Source of the DNA: an uncultured Prevotella sp.
GTDB lineage: Bacteria; Bacteroidota; Bacteroidia; Bacteroidales; Bacteroidaceae
Assembly: GCA_905233425.1 (NCBI GenBank)
Contig: CAJOEC010000001.1
Coordinates: 62,001 to 126,000, forward strand
DNA length: 64,000 nt
Direction of reading: 5' to 3'
The notes under the pieces are model-generated. The model was not told the DNA's origin. It saw only the letters and a list, made by a program, of their open reading frames with translations, and searched no databases. Positions within the stretch are counted from its first letter, which is position 1. Every line of letters starts with the position of its first letter. Below, in pieces: positions 49,911 through 59,671 of the stretch. Position numbers and translations under genes: made by a program.

Positions 49911-51512
49911 ATGGAAAAAAGTGCATTGCAGATTGCCCGTGCCGCCTACCAGCCAAAGCTGCCACGCGGACTGAAGGGCGCAGTGAAAGCAGTGGAGGGT
50001 GCCCCCACGCAGAGTGTTGACAATCAGGAAGAGATCAAGGCCCTCTTCCCCAACACCTACGGTATGCCCCTCGTGGAGTTCGTTCCCGGCGAGGATACGA
50101 AGCATGAGCCCATGAACGTGGGCATTATCCTCAGCGGTGGCCAGGCCCCTGGCGGCCACAACGTCATCACCGGCCTCTTCGACGCCGTGAAGCGCCTGAA
50201 TCCCGAGAACCGTCTCTACGGCTTCATCCTCGGCCCCGGCGGTCTGGTGGACCACAACTATATGGAGCTGACCAAGGAGTATGTCGACGAGTACCGCAAC
50301 ACCGGCGGCTTCGACATGATCGGCTCTGGCCGCACGAAGTTGGAGAAGGTGGAGCAGTTTGAGAAGGGTCTGGAGATTATCCGCCAGCTCAACATCAAGG
50401 CCATCGTCATCATCGGCGGCGACGACTCGAACACCAACGCCTGCGTGCTGGCCGAATACTATGCCGCCAAGAACTACGGCGTGCAGGTCATCGGCTGCCC
50501 GAAGACCATCGACGGCGACCTGAAGAACGAGCAGATTGAGACATCGTTTGGCTTCGACACAGCCTGCAAGACCTACTCGGAGCTTATCGGCAACATCGAG
50601 CGTGACTGCAACTCAGCCCGCAAATACTGGCACTTCATCAAGGTGATGGGCCGCTCGGCAAGCCACATCGCACTGGAGTGCGCCCTGCAGACACAGCCCA
50701 ACATGAGCCTCGATGACATCGTGGAGTACATCGCCAATGCCGTGGCCGTGCGCGCTGCCGACGGAAACAACTTCGGCACCGTCGTCATTCCCGAGGGTGT
50801 CATCGAGTTCATCCCCGCCATCAAGAAGCTCATCGCACAGCTCAACGACGTGCTCGCCATGCCCGAAGCTAAGGAGATCAGCCGCGACGAGCAGGTGGAC
50901 TTCGCAAAGAGCCACCTCACCGAGGAGAACCTCAAGGTGTTCAACAGTCTGCCAGTCGGCGTGGCACGCCAGCTGGCCCTCGACCGCGACCCCCACGGAA
51001 ACGTTCAGGTTTCGCTTATCGAGACGGAGAAGCTGCTCTCAACGATGGTCGCCCAGAAATTGGAGAAGATGAAGAAGGCCGGCAAATTCACTGGCAAGTT
51101 CGGCACCCAGCACCACTTCTTCGGCTATGAAGGCCGCTGCGCCGCTCCGTCGAACTTCGACGCCGACTACTGCTACGCCCTTGGCAACAGTGCCGCACAG
51201 CTCATAGCCTGCGGTAAGACCGGCTATATGGCCATCGTGCAGAACACTACGGCTCCCGCCGACGAGTGGAAGGCCGGAGGTGTGCCCATCACGATGATGA
51301 TGAACATGGAGAAACGCAACGGCGAGATGAAGCCCGTCATCCGCAAAGCCCTCGTGGAGCTCGACGGCGCTCCCTTCAAGGAGTTCGCCGCCCACCGCGA
51401 CGAGTGGGCACGCAAGACGGCATACGTTTATCCCGGCCCCATCCAGTACTGGGGACCGACAGAGGTCTGCGACCAGCCTACGAAGACTCTGGCGCTGGAA
51501 CAGGCTAAGTAG
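49911..51512 (+). CDS. pfp: Pyrophosphate-fructose-6-phosphate 1-phosphotransferase
   Basis: 533 residues, the long PFK class. GIILSGGQAPGGHNVI, GGDDSNTNA (about 170-178) and PKTIDGDLKNEQIETSFGFDTA (about 198) are characteristic; GGDD in place of GGDG and the following Lys of PKTIDGD indicate use of pyrophosphate instead of ATP. It interconverts fructose-6-phosphate and fructose-1,6-bisphosphate reversibly. It is a single gene with a strong promoter, as expected for a glycolytic enzyme. Confidence 0.95.
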   Translation: MEKSALQIARAAYQPKLPRGLKGAVKAVEGAPTQSVDNQEEIKALFPNTYGMPLVEFVPGEDTKHEPMNVGIILSGGQAPGGHNVITGLFDAVKRLNPENRLYGFILGPGGLVDHNYMELTKEYVDEYRNTGGFDMIGSGRTKLEKVEQFEKGLEIIRQLNIKAIVIIGGDDSNTNACVLAEYYAAKNYGVQVIGCPKTIDGDLKNEQIETSFGFDTACKTYSELIGNIERDCNSARKYWHFIKVMGRSASHIALECALQTQPNMSLDDIVEYIANAVAVRAADGNNFGTVVIPEGVIEFIPAIKKLIAQLNDVLAMPEAKEISRDEQVDFAKSHLTEENLKVFNSLPVGVARQLALDRDPHGNVQVSLIETEKLLSTMVAQKLEKMKKAGKFTGKFGTQHHFFGYEGRCAAPSNFDADYCYALGNSAAQLIACGKTGYMAIVQNTTAPADEWKAGGVPITMMMNMEKRNGEMKPVIRKALVELDGAPFKEFAAHRDEWARKTAYVYPGPIQYWGPTEVCDQPTKTLALEQAK

Positions 51513-51539
51513 CACTTTTTTGTAAACAACGAATTTGAC

Positions 51540-51573
51540 GAATTACACGAATTCTTATTCGTGTAATTCGTTG
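51540..51573. repeat. Perfect 15-bp inverted repeat after pfp
   Basis: ACGAATTACACGAAT and ATTCGTGTAATTCGT around TCTT, 27 bases after the pfp stop. It lacks a T-run but may mark the end of the transcript. Confidence 0.75.
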
Positions 51574-51587
51574 TTAAAAAGCAGGCA

Positions 51588-52358
51588 GTGAAGAACAAGA
51601 GCAGCAGGAGGATGGGCATTTCCCGCCGTTGGTGGGTGATTGCATCGTTGGCTTTCGTGTGCGCCGTTGCCTGCTACGTGTTCTTCTTCTCACGACACAG
51701 TCTGCGCAAGTGGATCTGCGATGTGAGCTACCCTGTGGGCTACGACATCCACGGCATCGACATCAGCCACTACCAGGGCGACATCGACTGGAAGGAGCTG
51801 CGGCAGCACGGCACCATCGACGAGTGCCCCATACGTTTTGTGATGATAAAGGCCACCGAGGGCGCCGACAAGGTGGATGAAAAGTTCAAGCGCAACTTCC
51901 ACCTCGCCCGCGAGCACGGCTTCACTCGCGGAGCCTACCATTTCTTCAGCACACAGTCGCCAGCCGCCGCCCAGGCTCGGCTGTTCATTTCCACGGTGAA
52001 ATTGGAACGAGGTGACCTGCCGCCTGTGCTTGACGTGGAAAAAAAGCCCAAAAACCAGACACGCGAGCAGTTCCGCCAGAGTCTGCTGACGTGGCTGCAC
52101 ACCGTGGAGAAGCACTACGGCGTGAAACCAATACTCTACACCTACTACAAGTTCAAGATGGAGTATCTCAACGACTCTGTATTCAACCAGTACCCCTACT
52201 GGATAGCCCACTACTATGTAGAAAGAGTGGAGTACCCTGGCGAATGGAAATTCTGGCAGCACACCGACGAAGGCCGTCTGCCGGGAATCAATGGCGACGT
52301 GGATTTCAATGTCTACAACGGCTCCTACTATGACCTTCAGCAGTTGACGCTGAAATAG
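51588..52358 (+). CDS. Glycoside hydrolase family 25 (lysozyme-like)
   Basis: 256 residues from a GTG at 51588, or 248 from ATG 51612. An N-terminal membrane anchor (WWVIASLAFVCAVACYVFFF) is followed by the GH25 barrel: GIDISHYQGDIDW, VMIKATEGADKVDEKF, GAYHFF, PPVLDVEKK (catalytic Asp/Glu pair) and WQHTDEGRLPGINGDVDFNVY. It cleaves the MurNAc-GlcNAc bond of peptidoglycan, anchored in the inner membrane. It may serve cell-wall turnover rather than lysis. Confidence 0.92.
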   Translation: MKNKSSRRMGISRRWWVIASLAFVCAVACYVFFFSRHSLRKWICDVSYPVGYDIHGIDISHYQGDIDWKELRQHGTIDECPIRFVMIKATEGADKVDEKFKRNFHLAREHGFTRGAYHFFSTQSPAAAQARLFISTVKLERGDLPPVLDVEKKPKNQTREQFRQSLLTWLHTVEKHYGVKPILYTYYKFKMEYLNDSVFNQYPYWIAHYYVERVEYPGEWKFWQHTDEGRLPGINGDVDFNVYNGSYYDLQQLTLK

Positions 52359-52412
52359 GAGTTGGGGAGTTGAGGAGTTGGGGAGTTGAGGAGGTAAAGG
52401 AGTTGGGTAGTA
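52359..52412 (+). repeat. Degenerate GAGTTG(G/A)G tandem repeat
   Basis: Repeated GAGTTGGG/GAGTTGAG units after the GH25 stop, ending 16 bases before the U32 gene. They resemble the TTGAGTG heptamer but with 7-8 base period. Confidence 0.7.
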
Positions 52413-52428
52413 AAAACAGATTTTCATA

Positions 52429-53664
52429 ATGTACAACTTTTCAGACTTTGAGGTGATGGCCCCTGTTGGCAGCCGTGAGTCGCTCATGGCCGCACTTCAG
52501 GCCGGGGCCGACTCCATCTATTTCGGCATCGAGCGGCTGAACATGCGTGCCGGCTCGGCATCGGCATTCACCATCGACGACCTGCGCGAGATTGCCCAGA
52601 CATGCCGCGAGCACGGAGTGAAATCGTATCTCACGGTGAACACCATCATCTACGACGAGGACATCGCGCTGATGCACCAGATAGTCGACGCCGCCCGCGA
52701 GGCAGGAATCTCGGCCATCATTGCCAGCGACGTGGCCGTGATGCAATACTCTCAACTCGAAGTTCACCTCAGCACCCAGCTCAATATCTCAAACGTCGAG
52801 GCACTACGTTTCTACGCCCAGTTTGCCGACGTGGTGGTGCTGGCCCGCGAGCTGTGCATGGAACAAGTGGAGAAAATCCACCGCGCCATTGTCGAAGAGA
52901 ACATCTGCGGTCCCTCCGGCCAGCAGGTACGCATCGAGATGTTCTGCCACGGCGCACTGTGCATGGCCGTCAGCGGCAAGTGCTACATGAGCCTCCACGC
53001 CGCCAACCGCTCGGCCAACCGGGGCGAGTGCATACAGGTGTGCCGACGCTCATACACCGCCACCGACAACGAGACGGGCTATCAGTTGGAGATAGACAAC
53101 AAATACATCATGAGTCCCAAGGACCTGAAGACCATACGCTTCATCGACCGCCTGATGAACGCCGGCGTGAGGGTGTTCAAAATCGAGGGCCGCGCCCGTG
53201 GGCCGGAATATGTCTATACGGTCGTGAAATGCTACAAGGAAGCCATCCGCGCCGTCATCGACGGAACGTTCACCAAGGAGCGCAAGGACGAGTGGGACCG
53301 TAGGCTTTCCGCCGTCTTCAACCGCGGCTTCTGGGACGGCTACTATCAGGGCCAGCTCATGGGCGAATGGAACAAGGAGTACGGCTCGTGCGCCACCGAA
53401 CGCAAGGTCTACATAGGGCGCGGGGTGAAGTATTTCTCCAAGATTGGCGTGGCAGAGTTCACGGTCGAGGCTACAACGTTCAGCGTAGGCGACCGCCTTT
53501 TGGTCACCGGCCCCACGACAGGCGTGATGTACCTCACCGCAACCGAGATTCACGACAACGACGGCAACGCCGTGGAGACAGCCCCGCAAGGCCAGCGCGT
53601 AGCCATTCCAGTGACGGCGAAGGTGCGACCAAGCGACAAGCTCTTCAAGCTGGTCTCAGAATAA
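52429..53664 (+). CDS. U32 family peptidase-like protein
   Basis: 411 residues. FEVMAPVGSRESLMAALQAGADSIYFGI opens the U32 barrel; EMFCHGALCMAVSGKCYMS and GRARGPEYVYTVVKCYKEA are the U32 signature with conserved Cys residues. Family members are annotated as collagenase-like proteases, but several (TrhP, RlhA, UbiU/V) take part in RNA or quinone hydroxylation and carry Fe-S clusters, so a role in tRNA hydroxylation is plausible. The stop lies 15 bases from the convergent GH115 gene. Confidence 0.92.
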   Translation: MYNFSDFEVMAPVGSRESLMAALQAGADSIYFGIERLNMRAGSASAFTIDDLREIAQTCREHGVKSYLTVNTIIYDEDIALMHQIVDAAREAGISAIIASDVAVMQYSQLEVHLSTQLNISNVEALRFYAQFADVVVLARELCMEQVEKIHRAIVEENICGPSGQQVRIEMFCHGALCMAVSGKCYMSLHAANRSANRGECIQVCRRSYTATDNETGYQLEIDNKYIMSPKDLKTIRFIDRLMNAGVRVFKIEGRARGPEYVYTVVKCYKEAIRAVIDGTFTKERKDEWDRRLSAVFNRGFWDGYYQGQLMGEWNKEYGSCATERKVYIGRGVKYFSKIGVAEFTVEATTFSVGDRLLVTGPTTGVMYLTATEIHDNDGNAVETAPQGQRVAIPVTAKVRPSDKLFKLVSE

Positions 53665-53679
53665 GCATAGACTCTGCTT

Positions 53680-56265
53680 TTACCACACGTATCCGGCTCC
53701 GAAATAGCTGTAGCGCGAATTGTCGGGATTGACGACAATCTGCTCTATGACTATTTCGGGGTCTATCATTATTAACTTCAGCGTGTGCTTGCCGGGGGTG
53801 GCTTCGGGGAACTTGACCTCCAACCAGCGGATGTTGTCAAATACCTCATCGCGGCGGAGCATCTTGTGCCCGTCGTTCCAGCCGCTGAGCAGCAAGTTGT
53901 TGTGCGGCGGGAGGGGCTTCAGGTTCTTCGACTGGGCGAGGTTCTTCGGTGTGTACTCCTGGAACTCGTCGTGCAGTCCCTGTCGGGCGTCGATGACCTG
54001 CATCGGCTGGTCGTCGAGCTTCACGCCGAGGCGAAGGCCACGGGCAGGCATGATGTCCTGTGTAGGCAGGATGCCGATGGCAATCTTTCCCTCTTCCGTC
54101 AGGTCTATATTGTACTCCAGTTTCGGTCCACTACCATCAATCGGCCATTCCTTCATCACGTCGGCGGCCCCCATACAACCGTCGCTGCGACCAAGGCCGT
54201 CAAGGTATATCCAACCGTAGTCATCACACTTGCCCTTATATGCAGGAATGGTGTATTCCTTTGTATCTTTCGAGGCGTTCAAGTCATGGTTCACTTTGTA
54301 ACCAAGGTCCATCGGGTTTGTGTTCTTGTCGGGAATGCTCCACTTGGTGTAGCCTATGTGATTGTCCATCATCATGCCGTCCCATTTTCCTCCTGCCAAC
54401 ACCTTATTATAATAGTCGGCGAGACGCTGGTCTTTCTCCATAAGAGCCTCGACGGTCTCGCGGTCGCCCATCGTAGCGGCGTTGTACATCATGGCGACGC
54501 CGGCACTGGCCATGGCGGGGTAATAGACCAGTTGGTAGAAGGCATCCTGCGCTTCGGCGGGAATCTTGTCCTTGATGTTCTCACAACGCACCACGATGGA
54601 CTGCCACTGGTTGTTCAGGCGTAGCATCTCCTCGTAGTTGAAGAGTCCAGGCACCTGCACCTCGGGCTTGCGCATGAGGTTGAGTTTCGAGTACTGGGCA
54701 ATAATCTCTGCGCACTCGTCGGTGATGTTGGCGGGTAAACCGCCGACCGCAGCCTCGTCGCCAAACCAAACCTTGGCAGCGTAATTGCCGCCCAACACGC
54801 TGGCCGTCCACTGGCGCAGCCACTCCTTTTCGTCGTCGTAAACGGTATGCTTCACCCAATTGGGGTCGGGGGCGAGGGGGCCGAAGGCGTTGGGGCACCA
54901 TGCGTAGTCCATGATAAACGAGATGGGCATCTCCTTCGGCTTCAGGTCGCCAACGTTGATGATCCAAATGCGGTCTATGCCGCTCTGATAGGCCAGGTTC
55001 AGCTGTTCGCGCAGCTTCGGCACGGTGGTAGTGTTCACCCAGCGGTCATTCCACGGGCCGCCGTTCATGTCGATGTGATAGTAAAGGCCGAGTCCGCCCT
55101 TGCGCTTGCGCTCCTTTTCGGTTCCCTTGCGGCGTATGTAGCCCCAGTTGTTGTCGCAGAAGAGCAGCGTCACGTCGTCGGGCACGGTGAATCCCGCGTC
55201 GTAGTAGCGTTGAACCTCGGTGAAGATTGCCCAAAGCTGCGGCACAGCGTCGGGTCGTCCGTATATGTCCTTTATTATCTTTCGCTGACCATCGATGACA
55301 TTGTGTAGAGTCCGCATGTTCTCCTGGTCATCGCCTTTGCCCATGGCCACGTCGCCGTCGCCGCGCATACCGATGGTCACGAGGTTGTCGTAGGCTTTGT
55401 TGCGCTCCATGCCCTCGCGGAAGAAGGCGTCGACACGCTCCTTGTTCGTGGCGTAATCCCAAGGGCCGACCTGCTCCTTGCGCTGAAGATACTCACGGTG
55501 CGAGCGCATCATCGGCTCGTGGTGCGACGTCCCCATGACGATACCCATCTCGTCGGCTAAGCGTGGCGATTCGGGGTCGTCCTCGTTGAAGTTCGTCGCC
55601 CACATGGCGGGCCAGAAATAGTTGGCCTTCAAGCGCAGCAGCAGCTCGAAGATGTGCTCGTATGCCTTGGAGTTCACGCCACCGAAGTGTTTCTGACACC
55701 ATGTTCCGAACGACGGCCACTCGTCGTTGATGAAGATGCCACGGTACTTCACCTTCGGGCTGTCAACATACCGTCCGGCAGGCCAGTAAAGCTCATCCTT
55801 GTGGACTACAGGGGCATCGGCCATCCAGTACCAAGGCGACACGCCAATGCGGCGCGAAATCTCGTAGATGCCGAAGATGGTGCCGCGCTTGTCGCTGCCG
55901 GCGATGACGAGGTTGCCGTCTACGGTCTCGATGACGTAGGTTTCCCACTTGCCACGGATTTCCTTCACGTCGAGCTTCTTCTGTTTTATAAGACCGTCGA
56001 TGACTCGGCTCTTGCCGATGGTGCCGACGAGGATGGCTGGAGACTGAGGCAATGCAGCAGTGAACGGGACAATGGGAGAGTTTGTTCCAGTGACTTTGCG
56101 TACGTCGTCGCCCAGGTCGTTGGCGGCGCGGAGAACACCCTTCCAGTCGTTCTCATCTACTACTATGGTCGCGGTCTTGCCATCCTTGGCTATACAGAAC
56201 CTTTCTTGTGCCGAGGCAGACATGGCTACCCACAGCACAGACAGAATCACAGAAAGTTTTCTCAT
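53680..56265 (-). CDS. Glycoside hydrolase family 115 (xylan alpha-1,2-glucuronidase)
   Basis: 861 residues with a signal peptide (MRKLSVILSVLWVAMSASAQ). Typical GH115 segments: RGTIFGIYEISRRIGVSPWYWMADAPV, YRGIFINDEWPSFGTW, LKANYFWPAMWATNFN, GTSHHEPMMRSHREY and GMRGDGDVAM. These enzymes remove (4-O-methyl)glucuronic acid from xylan, including internal residues. It is encoded 20 bases after the GH30 gene, so both are expressed together for glucuronoxylan breakdown. It lies at the end of the unit with no SusC/D pair nearby. Confidence 0.95.
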   Translation of the reverse strand: MRKLSVILSVLWVAMSASAQERFCIAKDGKTATIVVDENDWKGVLRAANDLGDDVRKVTGTNSPIVPFTAALPQSPAILVGTIGKSRVIDGLIKQKKLDVKEIRGKWETYVIETVDGNLVIAGSDKRGTIFGIYEISRRIGVSPWYWMADAPVVHKDELYWPAGRYVDSPKVKYRGIFINDEWPSFGTWCQKHFGGVNSKAYEHIFELLLRLKANYFWPAMWATNFNEDDPESPRLADEMGIVMGTSHHEPMMRSHREYLQRKEQVGPWDYATNKERVDAFFREGMERNKAYDNLVTIGMRGDGDVAMGKGDDQENMRTLHNVIDGQRKIIKDIYGRPDAVPQLWAIFTEVQRYYDAGFTVPDDVTLLFCDNNWGYIRRKGTEKERKRKGGLGLYYHIDMNGGPWNDRWVNTTTVPKLREQLNLAYQSGIDRIWIINVGDLKPKEMPISFIMDYAWCPNAFGPLAPDPNWVKHTVYDDEKEWLRQWTASVLGGNYAAKVWFGDEAAVGGLPANITDECAEIIAQYSKLNLMRKPEVQVPGLFNYEEMLRLNNQWQSIVVRCENIKDKIPAEAQDAFYQLVYYPAMASAGVAMMYNAATMGDRETVEALMEKDQRLADYYNKVLAGGKWDGMMMDNHIGYTKWSIPDKNTNPMDLGYKVNHDLNASKDTKEYTIPAYKGKCDDYGWIYLDGLGRSDGCMGAADVMKEWPIDGSGPKLEYNIDLTEEGKIAIGILPTQDIMPARGLRLGVKLDDQPMQVIDARQGLHDEFQEYTPKNLAQSKNLKPLPPHNNLLLSGWNDGHKMLRRDEVFDNIRWLEVKFPEATPGKHTLKLIMIDPEIVIEQIVVNPDNSRYSYFGAGYVW

Positions 56266-56285
56266 TATATATTACAGTTGTGAGA

Positions 56286-58919
56286 TTATGAATTACTTGA
56301 AGCCATAATGCTTACGACGGTGGCGATGTCGGCCACATCTACGGTACCGTCGCCGTTCACGTCGGCAGTACACGACGGAAAATCTTCGGGAACAGCAGTT
56401 CCTGCCATGACGGAGATAATGGAGGCAATATCGGCCACGTCGACGACACCGTCACCATTCACATCGCCCTTAACACTTGTTCCTGGAATCTCTATCGGGA
56501 TAAACGTCTCCTGCGAGCTGAGGCTGACGTAGACATCAAAGGGGTTGAGCACTGTCGTGGCCGTTACACGCTTGAGTCCCCACTGTCCGTCCTGCTGTGC
56601 CAGCACGTAGTCGCCGGCAAAGACCGAGATGGGAGTGTACGTTCCGCGCAGCTTGTTGGTGATGGGCGACTTGGCAAACGACACTTCGCCATCACCGCTG
56701 AAGGTCATCGTGAATGATTGAGGATTGATGGTCGAGGTTTTAAGATTGGCCACCAGCACAGGCTGATGTGCTGGGATTGCGTCGATGGCTGTCAGAGCCA
56801 GGTCGTCGCCCATGCTGTATGCCTTGACACCCTGTGGCACCTCAGCAGCGAAGGGCAGCATGAGCAGGCGGCATCCGTCGACCGTCGTGGTTAGCGAAGC
56901 ATTCTGTGCCCGGAATGAACGGGCGGGGCGGAACGGGCCGCCGTCGGCAAAGAGCTTGAGGTTGAAGCAAACGTCGCCATGGACTATGTTTGTCCAGTCC
57001 ACAGAGCTATTGTCGGGAATCCATACCACGCGGTTGGTGCCATCTATCCATGGGAACGTTGACGGGCATCCGTTGCAGGCCGCCATGTCGAGGCTGGTGC
57101 AGAGCGGATCGGCGGTGTATTCTATCACGTTGCTGTCGTCGGCCACGTATGTTCCACTCAACGTGGCTGCGTATGGGCCGATGAATCCATAGTCGAGAGT
57201 CACATCTCCCAGTGTCAGCGTAAGTGTCGACGACCAATTGTTGTTCGTCAGCGAGACGAGGCCCTTGCAGCCGTCGGCCAGCGTCGCCGACGAGAGGTCG
57301 AAGACAAGGTCGAAGTTCTCCCGACGCTCAAGGTTGATGTCGCCATAGTCGTGCGATGACAGTTTTCCGGCAGCATTGACGTATGTGAGCGTGGTCTTCG
57401 CCGAACTGTAGTTCATCGTCGACGACACCTTCTGCACGTTCAGCACCAGACGACTGTATCGGTCGTCGAGGGCGACATAACCGTAAAAGGTGTTTGTGCG
57501 CGAGGATATGAGCGCGTTGTTATGGTCGAAAGTCATCGTCTTGCCGCTCATCTTATACGTGTCGCCGAAGTTGGTCTTTGTTACCTCCATGTCGTCCAGC
57601 CGGTCGAATCGCGCCATGGTGCCCTTCATGTCGGAATGCTGGCGGTCGCGGCTCTTAACGAAGAGCACAGTGCTGACACTCATGGCTGGCACGGTGACGA
57701 CGGGAAGGAAGGTTTCAGTCTCCAATGTCAGAGTTGTGGAGTACATGCTGCGTCCCTTCGTCGTACTCCAGATTTTCCCTGCTTGTGTGTAGAAAGGCAG
57801 GTCCATCTTCATCTCCACATTCTCTGAGCCGGTATTTGCAACAACTGCCACAACGGTGTCGGCGGTCTGCGAGATATAGGCAGAACCTTCCAAGCCCGCT
57901 GCGCCAAAATTGGCTTCAATGCGCGTCATGCCCGTCACGTATTTTGCGAAGTGGGCCATGACGTAGCCGCGCTTCGTCACCGTTCCGCTCGACGTTCCGT
58001 TCTGGCCGTCGCCCAACATGCCGTAGTAGCGCTTGGCGGCATAGTGAATCCACGCATTGAAATCGCCGAGCATACATACGTTGATGGCACGGAAGAAGTC
58101 GAAGAAGTCCTTAGAGAAATCGAAATTACGCTCGTTTGACTGGTTGGCGTTCCAGTTTATGAGATACTCAGTCATCCACAGCTCCTTGCCCTTCTCGGCT
58201 AACTGCTTATAGGTAGAGCCTATGCCGCCGTACTGGTGGCCGCCGTAGATGTCGAAGCCATTCAGCACCTCGCTGTTGTTCAGCGGGCTTGCGTAATGGT
58301 CGCTGGCACCCACTGACTCAGGAGCCATCACGCGGCAGCTGATGGTCGGGCCGTAGGTCTTCACAAATTCGGCCATGTCGGCGGGCGACCACAGGCAACC
58401 GGCGTATGTGGCCTGCTCGTCGGGCTCGTTCTGTATGGAGATGGCATCAAGATCCACGCCATTGTCACGCAGGTACTGCACGTAGTCCTCCAAGTACTGG
58501 GCGTAGTCGGGCCAGTTCTCCTTCTTCAGGTGTCCCAGGGTGCCGTCGCTGTTTTTCGCGTTGCTGGTGCCGTTGTCTTTCCACTCGGCGGGCTGTCCCC
58601 ACGGCGAGGCGAAGACTATAAGCCCCATCTGCTTTGCGTTCTTAGCCGTCTGCAGCGACTGGTTCCAAGTGTTCCGGCCTATGGGGAGATATAGTCGCAT
58701 AATGTTGCAGCCCACGGTGCTCTCCGAACCCCACACTTTCTTGATGTCGGAGGTCGACATGTGGTTGTACTGGAACTGAGGCGAGCAGACGAAGCCGCCG
58801 AAGCCCGTCACACGCTGGTGCGTATTGGTGGCGTCGAGCCTGACTGTGGGCTGTGCTGCCACACCGAGGTTCGACAACAAGGAAATGGCAATCGATAAAC
58901 TCAGGAAAAGTCGTTTCAT
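56286..58919 (-). CDS. GH30 glucuronoxylanase with dockerin-like C-terminus
   Basis: 877 residues: signal peptide, (beta/alpha)8 GH30 domain with acid/base Glu165 in SIQNEPDE and nucleophile Glu251 in WMTEYLINW, beta-sandwich, then a middle region of unknown modules. The C-terminus has two Ca-binding repeats, VNGDGVVDVADIASIISVM and VNGDGTVDVADIATVVSIM, a type I dockerin-like pair. GH30 subfamily 8 enzymes cut xylan at glucuronic-acid branches, matching the GH115 partner. No -7 box is evident right upstream, so transcription may come from the UDG side. Confidence 0.9.
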   Translation of the reverse strand: MKRLFLSLSIAISLLSNLGVAAQPTVRLDATNTHQRVTGFGGFVCSPQFQYNHMSTSDIKKVWGSESTVGCNIMRLYLPIGRNTWNQSLQTAKNAKQMGLIVFASPWGQPAEWKDNGTSNAKNSDGTLGHLKKENWPDYAQYLEDYVQYLRDNGVDLDAISIQNEPDEQATYAGCLWSPADMAEFVKTYGPTISCRVMAPESVGASDHYASPLNNSEVLNGFDIYGGHQYGGIGSTYKQLAEKGKELWMTEYLINWNANQSNERNFDFSKDFFDFFRAINVCMLGDFNAWIHYAAKRYYGMLGDGQNGTSSGTVTKRGYVMAHFAKYVTGMTRIEANFGAAGLEGSAYISQTADTVVAVVANTGSENVEMKMDLPFYTQAGKIWSTTKGRSMYSTTLTLETETFLPVVTVPAMSVSTVLFVKSRDRQHSDMKGTMARFDRLDDMEVTKTNFGDTYKMSGKTMTFDHNNALISSRTNTFYGYVALDDRYSRLVLNVQKVSSTMNYSSAKTTLTYVNAAGKLSSHDYGDINLERRENFDLVFDLSSATLADGCKGLVSLTNNNWSSTLTLTLGDVTLDYGFIGPYAATLSGTYVADDSNVIEYTADPLCTSLDMAACNGCPSTFPWIDGTNRVVWIPDNSSVDWTNIVHGDVCFNLKLFADGGPFRPARSFRAQNASLTTTVDGCRLLMLPFAAEVPQGVKAYSMGDDLALTAIDAIPAHQPVLVANLKTSTINPQSFTMTFSGDGEVSFAKSPITNKLRGTYTPISVFAGDYVLAQQDGQWGLKRVTATTVLNPFDVYVSLSSQETFIPIEIPGTSVKGDVNGDGVVDVADIASIISVMAGTAVPEDFPSCTADVNGDGTVDVADIATVVSIMASSNS

Positions 58920-58996
58920 GCTTTGTTCGGGTCTTAGTTATTACTTAGTTGTTGGGAATCTTAGTTACTTAGTTGGTCAGGGATCTTATGTTATTA

Positions 58997-59620
58997 CTAT
59001 TCTAAAAAACAATAGTCGAAGACGCGCTGGTACATCGAGGCCTTTTTCTCCAAGGCCATGGGATAGGCGCGGCTGCTGCTTGGCATACGGTAAAGGCGCA
59101 ACTGACGTCCGCCGACTGTGACTGTGGCATACTCCCCAACCTTCGGGCAGACGCAGTGGTTTTCCGCTGTCGCGCCTTCTCTCTGTCTTTCAGCCTCTGC
59201 CAAGGCATCTAACTGACGACAGCAGAGGGTGGTGGCCAACTGTCCGGCTGTGACAATGGCGCGACACTGGGGCAGACGGTCGAGAAGCGACACGATGTCG
59301 GTCTGCTCAACCACCAGCAGGTCTTTGTCGCTTGCCGTGCCTTGGGTGCGGACAATGCGGGTACAAGTGTCGTAGAGTGCAATGCCCTGACAGGTGAGGA
59401 AGGCCTTCAACTCTTCCTCACGGTAGTGCCTGCCGTCGGGGGCAATGAAATGTTGTTTGTCGGCGAAGAAACAGAGTCCGACAATGCGCCACATGTCGTT
59501 CTGTATGTTGGGATAGTAGAAAGCCATGGCCCATCGCTTCGGTGCTGGCGGGAATGTGCCGAGCATCAACAGTCGCGCCCCGACAGGAAGAAAAGGCTCA
59601 AAGGGATGGGTCTCTGGCAT
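58997..59620 (-). CDS. Uracil-DNA glycosylase superfamily protein (MUG/TDG-like)
   Basis: 207 residues. LLMLGTFPPAPKRWAMAFYYPNIQNDMWRIVG carries the first UDG motif, IVTAGQLA the central strand, and RLYRMPSSSRAYPM the second active-site loop. This arrangement is found in mismatch-specific (MUG/TDG) or hypoxanthine glycosylase-type members. It would remove a damaged base from DNA. It lies between the GH30 operon and the EEP gene, same direction, without a clear functional link. Confidence 0.8.
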   Translation of the reverse strand: MPETHPFEPFLPVGARLLMLGTFPPAPKRWAMAFYYPNIQNDMWRIVGLCFFADKQHFIAPDGRHYREEELKAFLTCQGIALYDTCTRIVRTQGTASDKDLLVVEQTDIVSLLDRLPQCRAIVTAGQLATTLCCRQLDALAEAERQREGATAENHCVCPKVGEYATVTVGGRQLRLYRMPSSSRAYPMALEKKASMYQRVFDYCFLE

Positions 59621-59671
59621 TGAATTGATTGGGGAGCCTATAGGTCATCAAACCCTGTAAGGCCTGTTGGC

